This document shows, one piece after another, positions 28,223 through 37,778 of a stretch of DNA of 63,821 nt. The stretch lies in assembly GCA_021736305.1 (NCBI GenBank), contig JAIPGD010000004.1, positions 1 through 63,821 on the forward strand. The letters run 5' to 3'. The position numbers and the translations under genes were made by a program. How positions within the stretch are numbered: the stretch's first letter is position 1; every line of letters begins with the position of its first letter. Under the pieces are notes generated by a model. The model was not told the origin of the DNA. It worked only from the letters and a program-made list of their open reading frames with translations, and did not search any database. Source of the stretch: Candidatus Izemoplasma sp. GTDB taxonomy: Bacteria > Bacillota_I > Bacilli_A > Izemoplasmatales > Hujiaoplasmataceae.

Positions 28223-30411
28223 ACCCAAATAAAAAATTAGATATTAGAGAAATCTTAAAAGATTTAGATAAGTATGAACCAAGACGCAGAGGTTGGACTT
28301 GGAGAGAACCAGTTGAAAATTTGGAGTTAGAAGGAAATGTATATTCAGATGCTTCTAAATCCTTAAAGAATTCAGTACCTCTACCAGCAGCTAAGTATTT
28401 TAACAATATAGATCCACAACCAATTCAAGTAATCACTTCAGAAATTGCTTCGGGAAGATTTGAAGATGATATCCGCAGAATGCGAATGGCTGCTTGGCAT
28501 GGTGCTGATCATCTTATGGTTATAAGAACTGCTGGCCAATCACATTTTGATGGACTAATCGAAGGCACTCCTCAAGGCGTTGGCGGAGTTGCTATTACAA
28601 GGAAGCAAGTTCGTGCACAAAGAAAGGCTTTAGATATTATTGAAGATGAAGTTGGCAGGAAAATAAATTACCATTCATATGTATCTGGAGTTGCGGGACC
28701 TGATATTGCTGTTATGTTTGCTGAAGAAGGAGTTAACGGCGCTCATCAAGACCCACAATACAATATTTTATACCGCAACATCAATATGATTCGTTCTTTT
28801 GTTGATGCTGCAGAATCTAAAAAAATAATGTCATGGGGAGATATATTGCAAATTGATGGAGCTCATAACGCTAACGCTACTGCAATGGTAGCTTGGAAAG
28901 TAATGCCAGAGTTATTAGTGCAACACGCGGTTAATAGCTTATTTTCAGTAAAAGCAGGAATAAAAAAAGAAAATATTGCCTTATCTACCGTACCTCCTGC
29001 TGCTGTTCCAGCTCCTGATTTAAAAATAAACCTTCCATACGCAAAAGCATTAAGAGATTTTTTCTCAGAATATAAAATGCGCGCACAAATGAACACAAAA
29101 TATATGGAATCTTCAACAAGAGATGCAACAGTTACTCATGTTTTAAATATGATGATTTCTAAATTAACTTCTGCTGATATTCAATCAACCATTACACCAG
29201 ATGAAGGAAGAAATGTTCCATGGCATATGTATAATGTAGAAGCTTGCGACACAGCAAAACAAGCCTTAATTGGCATGGATGGTTTATTAGAAATGATTGA
29301 ACTTAAAACAGAAGGTTATTTACCTAAAATAGTCAGAGAATTAAAAGAAAGAGCTATTTTGTTTTTCGAAGAAATGATTGAAGATGGTGGTTATTTCCAA
29401 GCTGTTCAAGATGGATATTTCATTGATTCCGGAATCTATCCCGAAAGAAATGGAGACGGAATTTCAAGAGAGATTAATGGTGGTATAGGTGCTAATACAG
29501 TCTATGAAAGAGATGAAGATTATTTTGCTCCTGTTACCGCTCATTTTGGTTATAATAATATTTCACAATATAAATTGGATAAAAATGAATCGCCAAGTGT
29601 ATTAATAAATGGCTCAACCTTTGAAGATAGATCTAAAATTCAATTCATTGACGAATTAGATCCTGAAGATAATGTCAACCGTCGTTTAGCTGAAAAAGAA
29701 AAATATATAAATTCTAATTTAATCAAGCCTGAAGTTGAATGGCTAGCTGATGGAATGATTGTACTTGATATTACACTTCCAACTTCAATAAGATATGCTG
29801 AAGCTGCAGGACTTGAAATCGCAAAAAAAATGAATTTAATTGAGCCAGAAGTAATTCATAAAGAAGTATTACACATTGCTGAAGCAACCAGAATTCAGAT
29901 AAAAGGCAAAATTGACTTTGATATCGACATAAGCACATTGAAATTGCCTGAGGAACCAGATATTCTTTCTGATGAGGAAATAAAAGCCTATGTAAAAGAA
30001 CATGGTTTAAAGGTTGTAGCTGGTACTGTAGGCGAAGATGAACATTCAGTTGGATTGCGAGAAATTATTGATATTAAACATGGCGGAATTGAAAAATATG
30101 GAATTGAATGTCTTTATTTAGGAACTTCAGTGCCAATCACTAAGCTTGTTGATGCCGCTATTGAAGCAAACGCAGATGCAATATTAATGTCAACGATTAT
30201 CTCTCATGATGAAACTCATTATAAAAACATGAAAAAAACTCATCAATACGCCATCGAAAAAGGAGTTAGAGATAATATATTAATTATCGCTGGCGGTACA
30301 CAGGTTACTCCAGAATTAGCTAGGAATCAGGGAGTTGACCAAGGCTTTGGCCGTGGAACAAAAGGCCAACATGTCGCATCCTTCATAATCAAAAAATTAA
30401 AGGAAAAATAA
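28219..30411 (+). CDS. oraE: D-ornithine 4,5-aminomutase, E subunit (B12 and PLP)
   Basis: 730-residue large subunit that moves the terminal amino group of D-ornithine to give 2,4-diaminopentanoate. The TIM-barrel half holds FEDDIRRMRMAAWHGADHL. The C-terminal Rossmann domain (about 590-730) has the base-off cobalamin motif D-E-H-S-V-G near residue 607, plus LYLGTSVPITKLVDAAIE and ILIIAGGTQVTPELA. Adenosylcobalamin is needed, yet no B12 synthesis gene is visible in the window. It ends at the start of the MutL-like gene. Confidence 0.95.
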   Translation: MNPNKKLDIREILKDLDKYEPRRRGWTWREPVENLELEGNVYSDASKSLKNSVPLPAAKYFNNIDPQPIQVITSEIASGRFEDDIRRMRMAAWHGADHLMVIRTAGQSHFDGLIEGTPQGVGGVAITRKQVRAQRKALDIIEDEVGRKINYHSYVSGVAGPDIAVMFAEEGVNGAHQDPQYNILYRNINMIRSFVDAAESKKIMSWGDILQIDGAHNANATAMVAWKVMPELLVQHAVNSLFSVKAGIKKENIALSTVPPAAVPAPDLKINLPYAKALRDFFSEYKMRAQMNTKYMESSTRDATVTHVLNMMISKLTSADIQSTITPDEGRNVPWHMYNVEACDTAKQALIGMDGLLEMIELKTEGYLPKIVRELKERAILFFEEMIEDGGYFQAVQDGYFIDSGIYPERNGDGISREINGGIGANTVYERDEDYFAPVTAHFGYNNISQYKLDKNESPSVLINGSTFEDRSKIQFIDELDPEDNVNRRLAEKEKYINSNLIKPEVEWLADGMIVLDITLPTSIRYAEAAGLEIAKKMNLIEPEVIHKEVLHIAEATRIQIKGKIDFDIDISTLKLPEEPDILSDEEIKAYVKEHGLKVVAGTVGEDEHSVGLREIIDIKHGGIEKYGIECLYLGTSVPITKLVDAAIEANADAILMSTIISHDETHYKNMKKTHQYAIEKGVRDNILIIAGGTQVTPELARNQGVDQGFGRGTKGQHVASFIIKKLKEK

Positions 30412-31781
30412 TGAAAATTGATTGTTTAGTCGCTGAAATCGGTTCTACTACAACGGTTATAAATGCATTTGATGGATTATATACAGATAATCCACAATTT
30501 TTAGGCAGTGGATTTTCCTCAACTACAGTTTTAGAAGGTGATGTAAACATAGGTTTGAATCATGCACTAAATAATCTAAAAGATAAATTAAAAACCAGTA
30601 GCTTAATTGCAAAAGAAACATTTGCTAGTTCTAGCGCTGCTGGCGGTCTCAAAATGAGTGTTCATGGTCTTGTATATGATATGACAGTAAAAGCAGCTAA
30701 AGAAGCTGCTTTAGGTGCTGGAGCTAATTTAAAGATGATTACATCTGGAATATTAGACCAATATCAACTCACTGAAATTCAAAATCTTGACTTAAATATC
30801 ATTATGATAGCCGGTGGAGTTGATTACGGCGAAAGAAAAACTGCAATTGAAAACGCAAAAAAACTCGCTGAATTAAAATTAAACATTCCTATAATTTATG
30901 CAGGAAATATTCAAAATCATAATATTATTAAAGAAATATTTGGTTTTAATAACCAATTAGAGTACTTATATATTTCAGATAATGTATACCCAAAAATTGA
31001 TGTATTAAAAGTAGAAAAAACTCGTCAAATTATTCAAGAAGTTTTTCATGAACATATCATAAAAGCTCCAGGAATGTCAAAAGTAAAAAAAATTATTAAT
31101 GAAGATATAATTCCAACACCTGGTGCCGTTATGGAAAGTTCTAAACTTTTACAAAAAGCTATAGGCGATTTATTAACCATCGATATAGGTGGCGCTACTA
31201 CTGACATTCATTCAGTAACAAAAGGTAGTGAAAATATTGAAAAAATATTAATTGCTCCTGAACCGTTCGCTAAGCGAACAGTTGAAGGCGATTTAGGTAT
31301 TTATATCAATAAGGACAATATTATTGACCTAATCGGAAAAGAAAAACTTTTGAAAGAGTTAAATCTATTAGAATCAGAATATTCAAACTTAATTAAAAAT
31401 TACCAAGTAATTCCTACTAATAAACAACTTCCATTAACAGAAAGATTAACATATGAAGCATTCAATATCGCTTTAAATAGGCATAGTGGCCGATTAATTA
31501 AAATGTATAATGCCAGTGGCAAGGTTATTTATGCTGAAGGTAAAGATTTAACAAATGTTAAACATATTATTGCAACAGGTGGAGCTTTGACAAAACTTAA
31601 GAATCGAGAAGAAATCTTAAAGACTGTCATAAACACTCAAAACGAACTAATATTAAGGCCACCAAAATCAGCAACTTATCATATTGATAAAGATTATATT
31701 ATGGCTTCTTTAGGTGTTTTATCAAAGAAACATCCTAAATCAGCTTTAATTTTATTAAAAAAAAGTTTGGAGTTGATTTAA
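30411..31781 (+). CDS. MutL/GlmL-like ASKHA ATPase, aminomutase-associated
   Basis: 456 residues of the GlmL/MutL family, found with B12-dependent aminomutases. Motifs: VAEIGSTTTVINAFDG (phosphate-1 loop), LTIDIGGATTDIHSV (phosphate-2) and IIATGGALTKLKNRE (adenosine). By analogy with diol-dehydratase reactivases and glutamate-mutase GlmL it may reactivate or load the cofactor of OraSE; this has not been shown to my knowledge for the ornithine enzyme. It lies between oraE and orr with one-base overlaps. Confidence 0.85.
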   Translation: MKIDCLVAEIGSTTTVINAFDGLYTDNPQFLGSGFSSTTVLEGDVNIGLNHALNNLKDKLKTSSLIAKETFASSSAAGGLKMSVHGLVYDMTVKAAKEAALGAGANLKMITSGILDQYQLTEIQNLDLNIIMIAGGVDYGERKTAIENAKKLAELKLNIPIIYAGNIQNHNIIKEIFGFNNQLEYLYISDNVYPKIDVLKVEKTRQIIQEVFHEHIIKAPGMSKVKKIINEDIIPTPGAVMESSKLLQKAIGDLLTIDIGGATTDIHSVTKGSENIEKILIAPEPFAKRTVEGDLGIYINKDNIIDLIGKEKLLKELNLLESEYSNLIKNYQVIPTNKQLPLTERLTYEAFNIALNRHSGRLIKMYNASGKVIYAEGKDLTNVKHIIATGGALTKLKNREEILKTVINTQNELILRPPKSATYHIDKDYIMASLGVLSKKHPKSALILLKKSLELI

Positions 31782-32839
31782 TGTATCCGAGAATAAATAT
31801 TAAAATAGATAATTTAATTTCAAATACTAAAAAAATGGTTTCTTTAGCAAAAGAAAATAACATTGACTTTATTATGGCAATCATTAAAGTATTTGCCGGA
31901 GACGCCTATATTGTTAAAAAACTAGTCAATACAGGCATCTCGCATATTGGTGACTCAAGAATTCAAAACTTAAAGAAGTATAAAGAAATAAATTTGCCTA
32001 AAGTGTTGGTAAGAATTCCGATGCTTTCCGAGATTAAAGAAGTAATAAAATACTGTGATATCTCACTTAACTCTGAATTAGAAACAATTATTGCTTTAGA
32101 TTTTGAAGCAAAAGCACAAAATAAAAAACACGAAATAATTATCATGTTTGATCTTGGAGACTTACGAGAAGGTTATTATTATTCTCGACCGTTTCTTGAT
32201 GAAATTATTAAAATATCTAAATTAGAAAATATTATTATTAAAGGCATTGGCACAAATCTAACTTGTTATGGTGGTTTGGTTCCTAGTAATGAAGTTCTTT
32301 CAAGATTAGTAAAAGTTAAAGAAACCATCGAAAATAAAACAAACATAAAACTAAAAATAATTTCTGGTGGGAATTCTTCGACAGTTACACTTTTTGGTAA
32401 AAATGAAATCCCTAAAGATATTAATAACCTTCGTTTAGGCGAATCAATATTTTTTGGTAAAGAAACTTCTTATTCTACTGCTATCGAAGGTTTTAATCAC
32501 GACAATTTCACCTTAGATGCTGAAATTATCGAATGTAAAATTAAACCAAGTTTTCCGGAAGGAAAAACCAGTATTAATTCTTTTGGTGAAGAAGTTAATA
32601 TCTTAGATAAAGGCTTAATGAAAAGAGCAATTTTAGCTGTGGGTAAACAAGATGTAATTTTAGATAACCTTGAACCTATTGACTCAAATGTAGAAATAAT
32701 AGGCGGATCTTCAGATCATTTGATTTTAGATATCACAAATACTAATTATAAGCTTGGTGATATCATCTCGTTTAATGTTAATTATCCTGGCCTCTTACAT
32801 TTAATGAATTCTGATTACATATACAAGAACTATATTTAA
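31781..32839 (+). CDS. orr: Ornithine racemase
   Basis: 352 residues; PLP-dependent alanine-racemase-fold enzyme that converts L-ornithine to the D-form used by OraSE. The PLP Lys is K36 in MAIIKVFAGDAYIV. The barrel carries LGDLREGYYYSRP and ISGGNSSTV. It is the last gene of the nine-gene operon, which closes the path from L-ornithine to alanine and acetyl-CoA. The operon ends at a terminator 11 bases later. Confidence 0.92.
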   Translation: MYPRINIKIDNLISNTKKMVSLAKENNIDFIMAIIKVFAGDAYIVKKLVNTGISHIGDSRIQNLKKYKEINLPKVLVRIPMLSEIKEVIKYCDISLNSELETIIALDFEAKAQNKKHEIIIMFDLGDLREGYYYSRPFLDEIIKISKLENIIIKGIGTNLTCYGGLVPSNEVLSRLVKVKETIENKTNIKLKIISGGNSSTVTLFGKNEIPKDINNLRLGESIFFGKETSYSTAIEGFNHDNFTLDAEIIECKIKPSFPEGKTSINSFGEEVNILDKGLMKRAILAVGKQDVILDNLEPIDSNVEIIGGSSDHLILDITNTNYKLGDIISFNVNYPGLLHLMNSDYIYKNYI

Positions 32840-32850
32840 ACAATAAAAAA

Positions 32851-32883
32851 AAGCCAAATAAATTGGCTTATTATTTATTTTTT
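32851..32883. terminator. Terminator after the ornithine operon and the NYN gene
   Basis: Hairpin AAGCCAA (32851-32857) / TTGGCTT (32863-32869), with an A run on the left and a T-rich tail on the right, between convergent genes. Confidence 0.8.
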
Positions 32884-33608
32884 ATGTATATTACCGTTGC
32901 TTGCTTTTTAACTTCAAACTCTTTCATTTTTTCAAAGAAGTCTATTGGTCTAATGTTTTTGCCATAGTTTCTTGGATGAAATCCTGGAAATTTCTTTTGT
33001 AATAATTGTGCTATTAAACTCCAATATGCCCAACCATCATCTTCAACATTAGAATTTATCATATTCTTAAGTTCTTGTTTGATTTTTCTTAAGGGTGTAA
33101 TTGAAGTAGTCGCTACATCATTTTTTTTAATAGTTTTACTTTTGGTTGCTTTTACTTCACTATCAGATGCAGCTAACATTTTATCTAAATAAGAAAATGT
33201 TTCACAAGAGTTAACTAATGAAATTGGAGTTTTTGATTCTCCCATACCAAACACAAACATATTGTCTTCCCTTAAACGTGTTACTAATTTTGTAAAGTCA
33301 CTATCACTTGTTACAATACAAAAACTATTAACCTTTCCCGAATACAATATATCCATTGCATCAATAATCAAGGTAAAATCAGAAGAATTCTTTCCTGAAA
33401 TATATGCATATTGTTGAACAGGAGTTAAACCAAATTCATTCATCTTTTGTTTCCAAGGATTTAACTGTGGTGTTGTCCAATCACCATATACCCTACGATA
33501 GTTAATTTTTCCATACTTATTAGCTTCATCAATAATAATTTCTATATAATTTGGAGAAATATTTTCCGCATCAATTAACAAAGCCATACTTTTATCTTTT
33601 ATTTCCAT
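32871..33608 (-). CDS. NYN-domain protein with C-terminal OST-HTH/LOTUS domain
   Basis: 245 residues. The N-terminal PIN-like NYN nuclease domain (about 1-150) has acidic residues in ALLIDAENISP, DFTLIIDAMDIL and IVTSDSDFTKLV. The C-terminal OST-HTH/LOTUS domain (about 175-245) has DDGWAYWSLIAQLLQ and FHPRNYGK. Related LabA-like proteins are thought to process RNA; no target is known. ATG 33608 is preceded by GAGGTGG; the frame extends upstream but without a ribosome site. It is divergent from pckG. Confidence 0.85.
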   Translation of the reverse strand: MEIKDKSMALLIDAENISPNYIEIIIDEANKYGKINYRRVYGDWTTPQLNPWKQKMNEFGLTPVQQYAYISGKNSSDFTLIIDAMDILYSGKVNSFCIVTSDSDFTKLVTRLREDNMFVFGMGESKTPISLVNSCETFSYLDKMLAASDSEVKATKSKTIKKNDVATTSITPLRKIKQELKNMINSNVEDDGWAYWSLIAQLLQKKFPGFHPRNYGKNIRPIDFFEKMKEFEVKKQATVIYIKNK

Positions 33609-33699
33609 AATCCACCTCATCACATCTATTATAACAAAAATATCGCTAAGATAAATAAAAAATAAAAAATAAATATAGAAAGGAGTCGCATACTCCCTT

Positions 33700-35496
33700 A
33701 TGCAAAGCAAAATAATTGAAAATCAAACTTTATTTACATGGATTGAAGAAATCAAAACATTGTGTCGTCCAAATGATGTTGTTATTTGGACTGGAACGCA
33801 AAAACAATATGATGAATTGGCTGATGAAGAGGTTAAAACAGGAAAAGCTATTCGCTTAAATCCAGAAAAACGTCCTAATTCACTTTTATATCGTTCTGAT
33901 CCAAGTGATGTAGCAAGAATCGAAAAAAGAACTTTTATTTCTACATCTAAAGAAGAAAATGCCGGTCCAACTAATAACTGGATTTCTCCAAAGGATTTAA
34001 AACCGCGCATGTTATCTTTATACAAAAATTCTATGAAAGGTAGAACTATGTATGTTATACCTTTTTCAATGGGACTAATTGGCCTAGGAATGTCAAGATT
34101 AGGTGTTGAAATCACAGATAGTCCGTATGTTGCTTTAAATATGCATATTATGACTCGAACGGGGGATAAGGTATTAGACTTAATTAATAACGGACAAGAT
34201 TTTGTCAAATGTTTACATTCAGTTGGATATCCATTAGAACCAGGAATGAAAGATCCAGTTTGGCCATGTGCCCCAATTGAAGAAAAATATATTTCACATT
34301 TTCCTGAAGAAAGAATGATTTGGTCTTATGGTTCAGGTTATGGTGGAAATGCTCTATTAGGAAAGAAATGCTTAGCTTTAAGAATTGCTAGTTCAATGGC
34401 CGAAAAAGAAGGTTGGTTAGCTGAACACATGCTTATTCTAAAACTTAAAGATGCAAATAATAATGTTAAATATATCACCGGTGCCTTTCCAAGCGCTTGT
34501 GGTAAAACTAATCTTGCGATGATTAACCCTTCTTTAAAAGGTTGGAAAGCTGAAACTATCGGTGATGATATTGCATGGATGGAAATTAAAGATGATGGTA
34601 AAATGTATGCAATCAATCCTGAAGCTGGTTTCTTTGGAGTAGCTCCAGGAACTTCAATAAGATCTAACCCAAATGCAATGAAAACAATTGAAAAAAATAC
34701 AATTTTTACTAATGTTGCTTTAACTGATGATAATGATGTTTGGTGGAAAGACCTAAAAGATGAAGAACCTAATCATCTAATTGACTGGCGTGGAAATGAT
34801 TGGAATAAAGGGGATATATTAAGGCCTGATCATCCTAATGCAAGATTTACTGCTCCTATAATAAATTGTCCTACTCTAGCAAAAAATTATGAGTCTCCCG
34901 TTCCGATTTCAGCCATTCTTTTTGGCGGAAGACGCCCATCAACAATTCCTTTAGTTCACCAAAGTTTTGACTTTGAACATGGAATTTTTCTTGGGTCAAT
35001 TATGGGCTCAGAAATCACAGCTGCCGTTTTAGATGAAAACATCGGAAAAGTTAGAAGAGACCCTTTTGCAATGTTACCTTTCATCGGTTATAATATTTCT
35101 AATTATATTCAACACTGGCTAGATGTTAGTAAAAAATCCAACGATGAATTACTACCTAAAATATTTTATGTTAATTGGTTTAGAAAGGATAAAGATACTT
35201 TTTTATGGCCCGGCTTTGGAGAAAATTCTCGAGTATTAGAATGGATTTTGCAAAGAACGGAAGGCAAAGAAAATTTTATTGAAACACCTATAGGTTTAGT
35301 ACCTGATTTAGATAAATTCAATTTAGAAGGTTTAAGTGTTAGCCGTACTAAAATGGAAGAATTAGTTAAAGTTGATAAGTCCACTTGGGAGATTGAAATC
35401 AAATCAATTGAAAACTATTTTAGAATGTATAAGAATAACATCCCACATATACTAAAAAATCAATTAAATAACCTGAAAAAGAGATTTGATATTTAA
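33700..35496 (+). CDS. pckG: Phosphoenolpyruvate carboxykinase (GTP)
   Basis: 598 residues. It interconverts oxaloacetate and PEP with GTP/GDP. Motifs: kinase loop GAFPSACGKTNLAMINP (near residue 263), FGGRRPSTIPLV, RKDKDTFLWPGFGENSRVL. This is the GTP family (mitochondrial/actinobacterial type), not the ATP family common in Firmicutes. In an amino-acid fermenter it may serve gluconeogenesis or anaplerosis. The ribosome site AAAGGAG lies 14 bases before ATG, within a possible hairpin (33682-33696). Confidence 0.95.
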   Translation: MQSKIIENQTLFTWIEEIKTLCRPNDVVIWTGTQKQYDELADEEVKTGKAIRLNPEKRPNSLLYRSDPSDVARIEKRTFISTSKEENAGPTNNWISPKDLKPRMLSLYKNSMKGRTMYVIPFSMGLIGLGMSRLGVEITDSPYVALNMHIMTRTGDKVLDLINNGQDFVKCLHSVGYPLEPGMKDPVWPCAPIEEKYISHFPEERMIWSYGSGYGGNALLGKKCLALRIASSMAEKEGWLAEHMLILKLKDANNNVKYITGAFPSACGKTNLAMINPSLKGWKAETIGDDIAWMEIKDDGKMYAINPEAGFFGVAPGTSIRSNPNAMKTIEKNTIFTNVALTDDNDVWWKDLKDEEPNHLIDWRGNDWNKGDILRPDHPNARFTAPIINCPTLAKNYESPVPISAILFGGRRPSTIPLVHQSFDFEHGIFLGSIMGSEITAAVLDENIGKVRRDPFAMLPFIGYNISNYIQHWLDVSKKSNDELLPKIFYVNWFRKDKDTFLWPGFGENSRVLEWILQRTEGKENFIETPIGLVPDLDKFNLEGLSVSRTKMEELVKVDKSTWEIEIKSIENYFRMYKNNIPHILKNQLNNLKKRFDI

Positions 35497-35555
35497 TAAC
35501 TATGTTATGATATAGAAAGAAATATATTATTCTAAATTTTGAAAGGAGAAAAATT

Positions 35556-35861
35556 ATGCCTTATTGTTCAAATTGTGGAAACCCTGTTACTGAGGAACAA
35601 GATGTTTGCCTAGCTTGTGGAAAAAAACTAACAAACTCTGAAAAAAAATCCGTCTCTAATGTTAGTGATACGGGAGGATTTGGTTGGGGATTATTAGGTT
35701 TTTGCATTCCAATCGTAGGACTTATCCTGTTTATTGTTTGGAAAGAAGACCAACCAAACAATGCTAAAGCTACTGGTAAAGGCGCTCTTATAAGTGTTAT
35801 TTTTTCAGTAACAATGTATCTTATCATGTTTATGTTAGGCCTTGGTGGACCATTGCGTTAA
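35556..35861 (+). CDS. Small zinc-ribbon membrane protein
   Basis: 101 residues. An N-terminal zinc ribbon (CSNCGNP and CLACGKK, two CxxC pairs at about residues 4-7 and 18-21) is followed by two hydrophobic segments (about 43-62 and 77-96). The hydrophobic part resembles proteins of the DUF4190/zinc-ribbon group. Function unknown. The next gene begins at its stop (TAATG), so they are coupled. Confidence 0.75.
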   Translation: MPYCSNCGNPVTEEQDVCLACGKKLTNSEKKSVSNVSDTGGFGWGLLGFCIPIVGLILFIVWKEDQPNNAKATGKGALISVIFSVTMYLIMFMLGLGGPLR

Positions 35862-36403
35862 TGAAAAATTATAATGAAGATATAATGAAAAAAAGATCAG
35901 GTAAAGACATCATTTTTCTTTACCTGATAATTCTCATAATACCAGTTTTTGCTATGGTATTATTACCTTTTGTTAATGATATTATTTCGCAACTGTTATC
36001 AATATATTTTGCTCTTGTTTTTATTTTAACTTTTTTAACTATCCTAAGTTGGATGTTAAAAAAACAATACCTGTCAATTTTTTTTGGCTGTCATCAAAAA
36101 AAAGAAAGATCTTTTGTTTGTTCTTTAAAATATTTGGGTGTTTGTTCAAGATGCACTGGAATATATATAGGAATATTTTTTAGCTCTATTTTAATTATAC
36201 TAGATTCACCCTGGTATATTTATTTGTTAATTGGTATTCCATTAATTATCGATGGACTTGCACAACATTTAAATTTTTATAAAAGCAATAATTATATTCG
36301 CATCACAACTGGAATCTTATTTGGTCCTACATTGGTCTTTTTATTTTATTTGTTTCACTTCAGCCTTTATCATATAGCATATTATTTTTATTCTTTGTTT
36401 TAA
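35861..36403 (+). CDS. DUF2085 membrane protein
   Basis: 180 residues with about four hydrophobic segments. The DUF2085 signature is clear: FFGCHQKKERSFVC followed by GVCSRCTGIYIGI, with conserved Cys and His that may bind a metal. Function unknown in the family. ATG 35861 overlaps the stop of the preceding gene; ATG 35885 is an alternative. A terminator follows. Confidence 0.8.
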   Translation: MKNYNEDIMKKRSGKDIIFLYLIILIIPVFAMVLLPFVNDIISQLLSIYFALVFILTFLTILSWMLKKQYLSIFFGCHQKKERSFVCSLKYLGVCSRCTGIYIGIFFSSILIILDSPWYIYLLIGIPLIIDGLAQHLNFYKSNNYIRITTGILFGPTLVFLFYLFHFSLYHIAYYFYSLF

Positions 36404-36409
36404 ATATTT

Positions 36410-36438
36410 AACAACAGTATTAACTGTTGTTTTTTTTA
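36410..36438 (+). terminator. Terminator after the DUF2085 gene
   Basis: Stem AACAACAGT / ACTGTTGTT (36410-36431), followed by a run of T. Confidence 0.9.
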
Positions 36439-36506
36439 ATCAATCTATTAGATATTGTTATTGCTTTCGTGTATAATATCTATGTTTAAACTCCTAGGAG
36501 GCACAC

Positions 36507-37718
36507 ATGAAAAAAGCAATTATGATTGTTTTAATTATATATCTTATCCAAGGTTTAGTTCATAATCTTGGACATCCAGTAACCCCCGCTTTTGTTAAAG
36601 CCTTAAATATACCAGACTATATGTTTGGTGTTTTCTATGCAACTATGAGTTCAGGTATAGTTTTAGGTGCTCCTGTATGGGGAATTGTTGCTGATAGAGG
36701 AAATAAAAAACTAGCTATGTTCATTGGTCTAATGCTATATAGTGTTGGACAATTCTTTTTTGCTTATTCTGGTAATATGTATTGGATGGTTTTTTTTAGA
36801 TTTGTTAGTGGATTTGGCGCAAGCGCAAGTTTAACTCTCTTTGTTTCTCATATGGTGGAAATCTCTGAACCTAAGTTTCGTGCTAAACATCTTGCTTGGC
36901 TAGCTGCTGCTTTAGCTCTAGGCAGAAGTTTCGGATATTTTATTGGCGGATTTATCAGTTCAAATCCTTCTGCAATAGAATTACTTGGTACTGGTGAAAC
37001 TTCTTTAGAAAGGGTGTTTTTATTTCAAGCAATATTTAATTTATTATTAGCAGGATTAATTGTTTACTTTATTAGACCAATTAAAAATAAGGTACTCAAA
37101 GCTGATAGGCCTAATTTCTTTGAAAGTTTTAAAAATATAAAATCGATTAATAAAACTGTTTTAATCTTTTTAATTTCGTTAATCTTTATGTCAATTGCTT
37201 TTACAAATTTAAGTAAATATCTTGATGTTTACTTTAACGATCAGGGTTATTCAACTGGGCAAATTGGAAATTACAATCTTGTAATAGGTATAGTAGGAAT
37301 AATAACTAGTATTTTCTTAGTACCGCTTGTTACAAAAATAAGAAAAAATTTGTTAATGTTAGAAATTGTTCAAATAACAAGTATTCTTGCAGTTATTTAT
37401 GTCTTTAGAGCAAACAATTTTATTATCGCTGTCTATTCAGTTTTTATGGTTTTTGTAATAGGAAAAGCAATCTTTCAGCCGCTTGAACAGAATTTTATAG
37501 CTGATAATGCTAAACCTGGTTTATACTCTACTACAATGGGAGTAAGACAATCGTTTTTCTCAATTGGTATGGTTATTGGACCTTTAATCGGTGGATTCTT
37601 ATTTGATATAAATCCTCGATATGTTTTTGACTTTAGTGCAGTTATGATATTTATTGGTTTTATATTAGTTTTTATTGTTAATCTAAGGGTTAAAAAAGAA
37701 CAAAAAGAATCGCTTTAA
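36507..37718 (+). CDS. MFS transporter
   Basis: 403 residues, twelve hydrophobic segments of the major facilitator fold. The loop-2/3 motif is GIVADRGNKKLAMFIG. The beginning HPVTPAFVKALNIPDYMFGV is typical of drug/H+ antiporters of the TetA/Bmr type, but the substrate cannot be assigned. It has its own leader (CTAGGAGG ribosome site) and no clear partner. Confidence 0.87.
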   Translation: MKKAIMIVLIIYLIQGLVHNLGHPVTPAFVKALNIPDYMFGVFYATMSSGIVLGAPVWGIVADRGNKKLAMFIGLMLYSVGQFFFAYSGNMYWMVFFRFVSGFGASASLTLFVSHMVEISEPKFRAKHLAWLAAALALGRSFGYFIGGFISSNPSAIELLGTGETSLERVFLFQAIFNLLLAGLIVYFIRPIKNKVLKADRPNFFESFKNIKSINKTVLIFLISLIFMSIAFTNLSKYLDVYFNDQGYSTGQIGNYNLVIGIVGIITSIFLVPLVTKIRKNLLMLEIVQITSILAVIYVFRANNFIIAVYSVFMVFVIGKAIFQPLEQNFIADNAKPGLYSTTMGVRQSFFSIGMVIGPLIGGFLFDINPRYVFDFSAVMIFIGFILVFIVNLRVKKEQKESL

Positions 37719-37778
37719 GTAAAATCATTAGTATTTTTATTATAAATTTGCTAAAATAAGTTTGAAGAGGTGAGATAT

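Noticed and set aside
34491-34498. AAGCGCTT in pckG as a cre site
   Set aside because: It lies inside the conserved kinase loop coding region, away from any promoter; a chance match. The same holds for 37912-37919 in the glutathione peroxidase gene.
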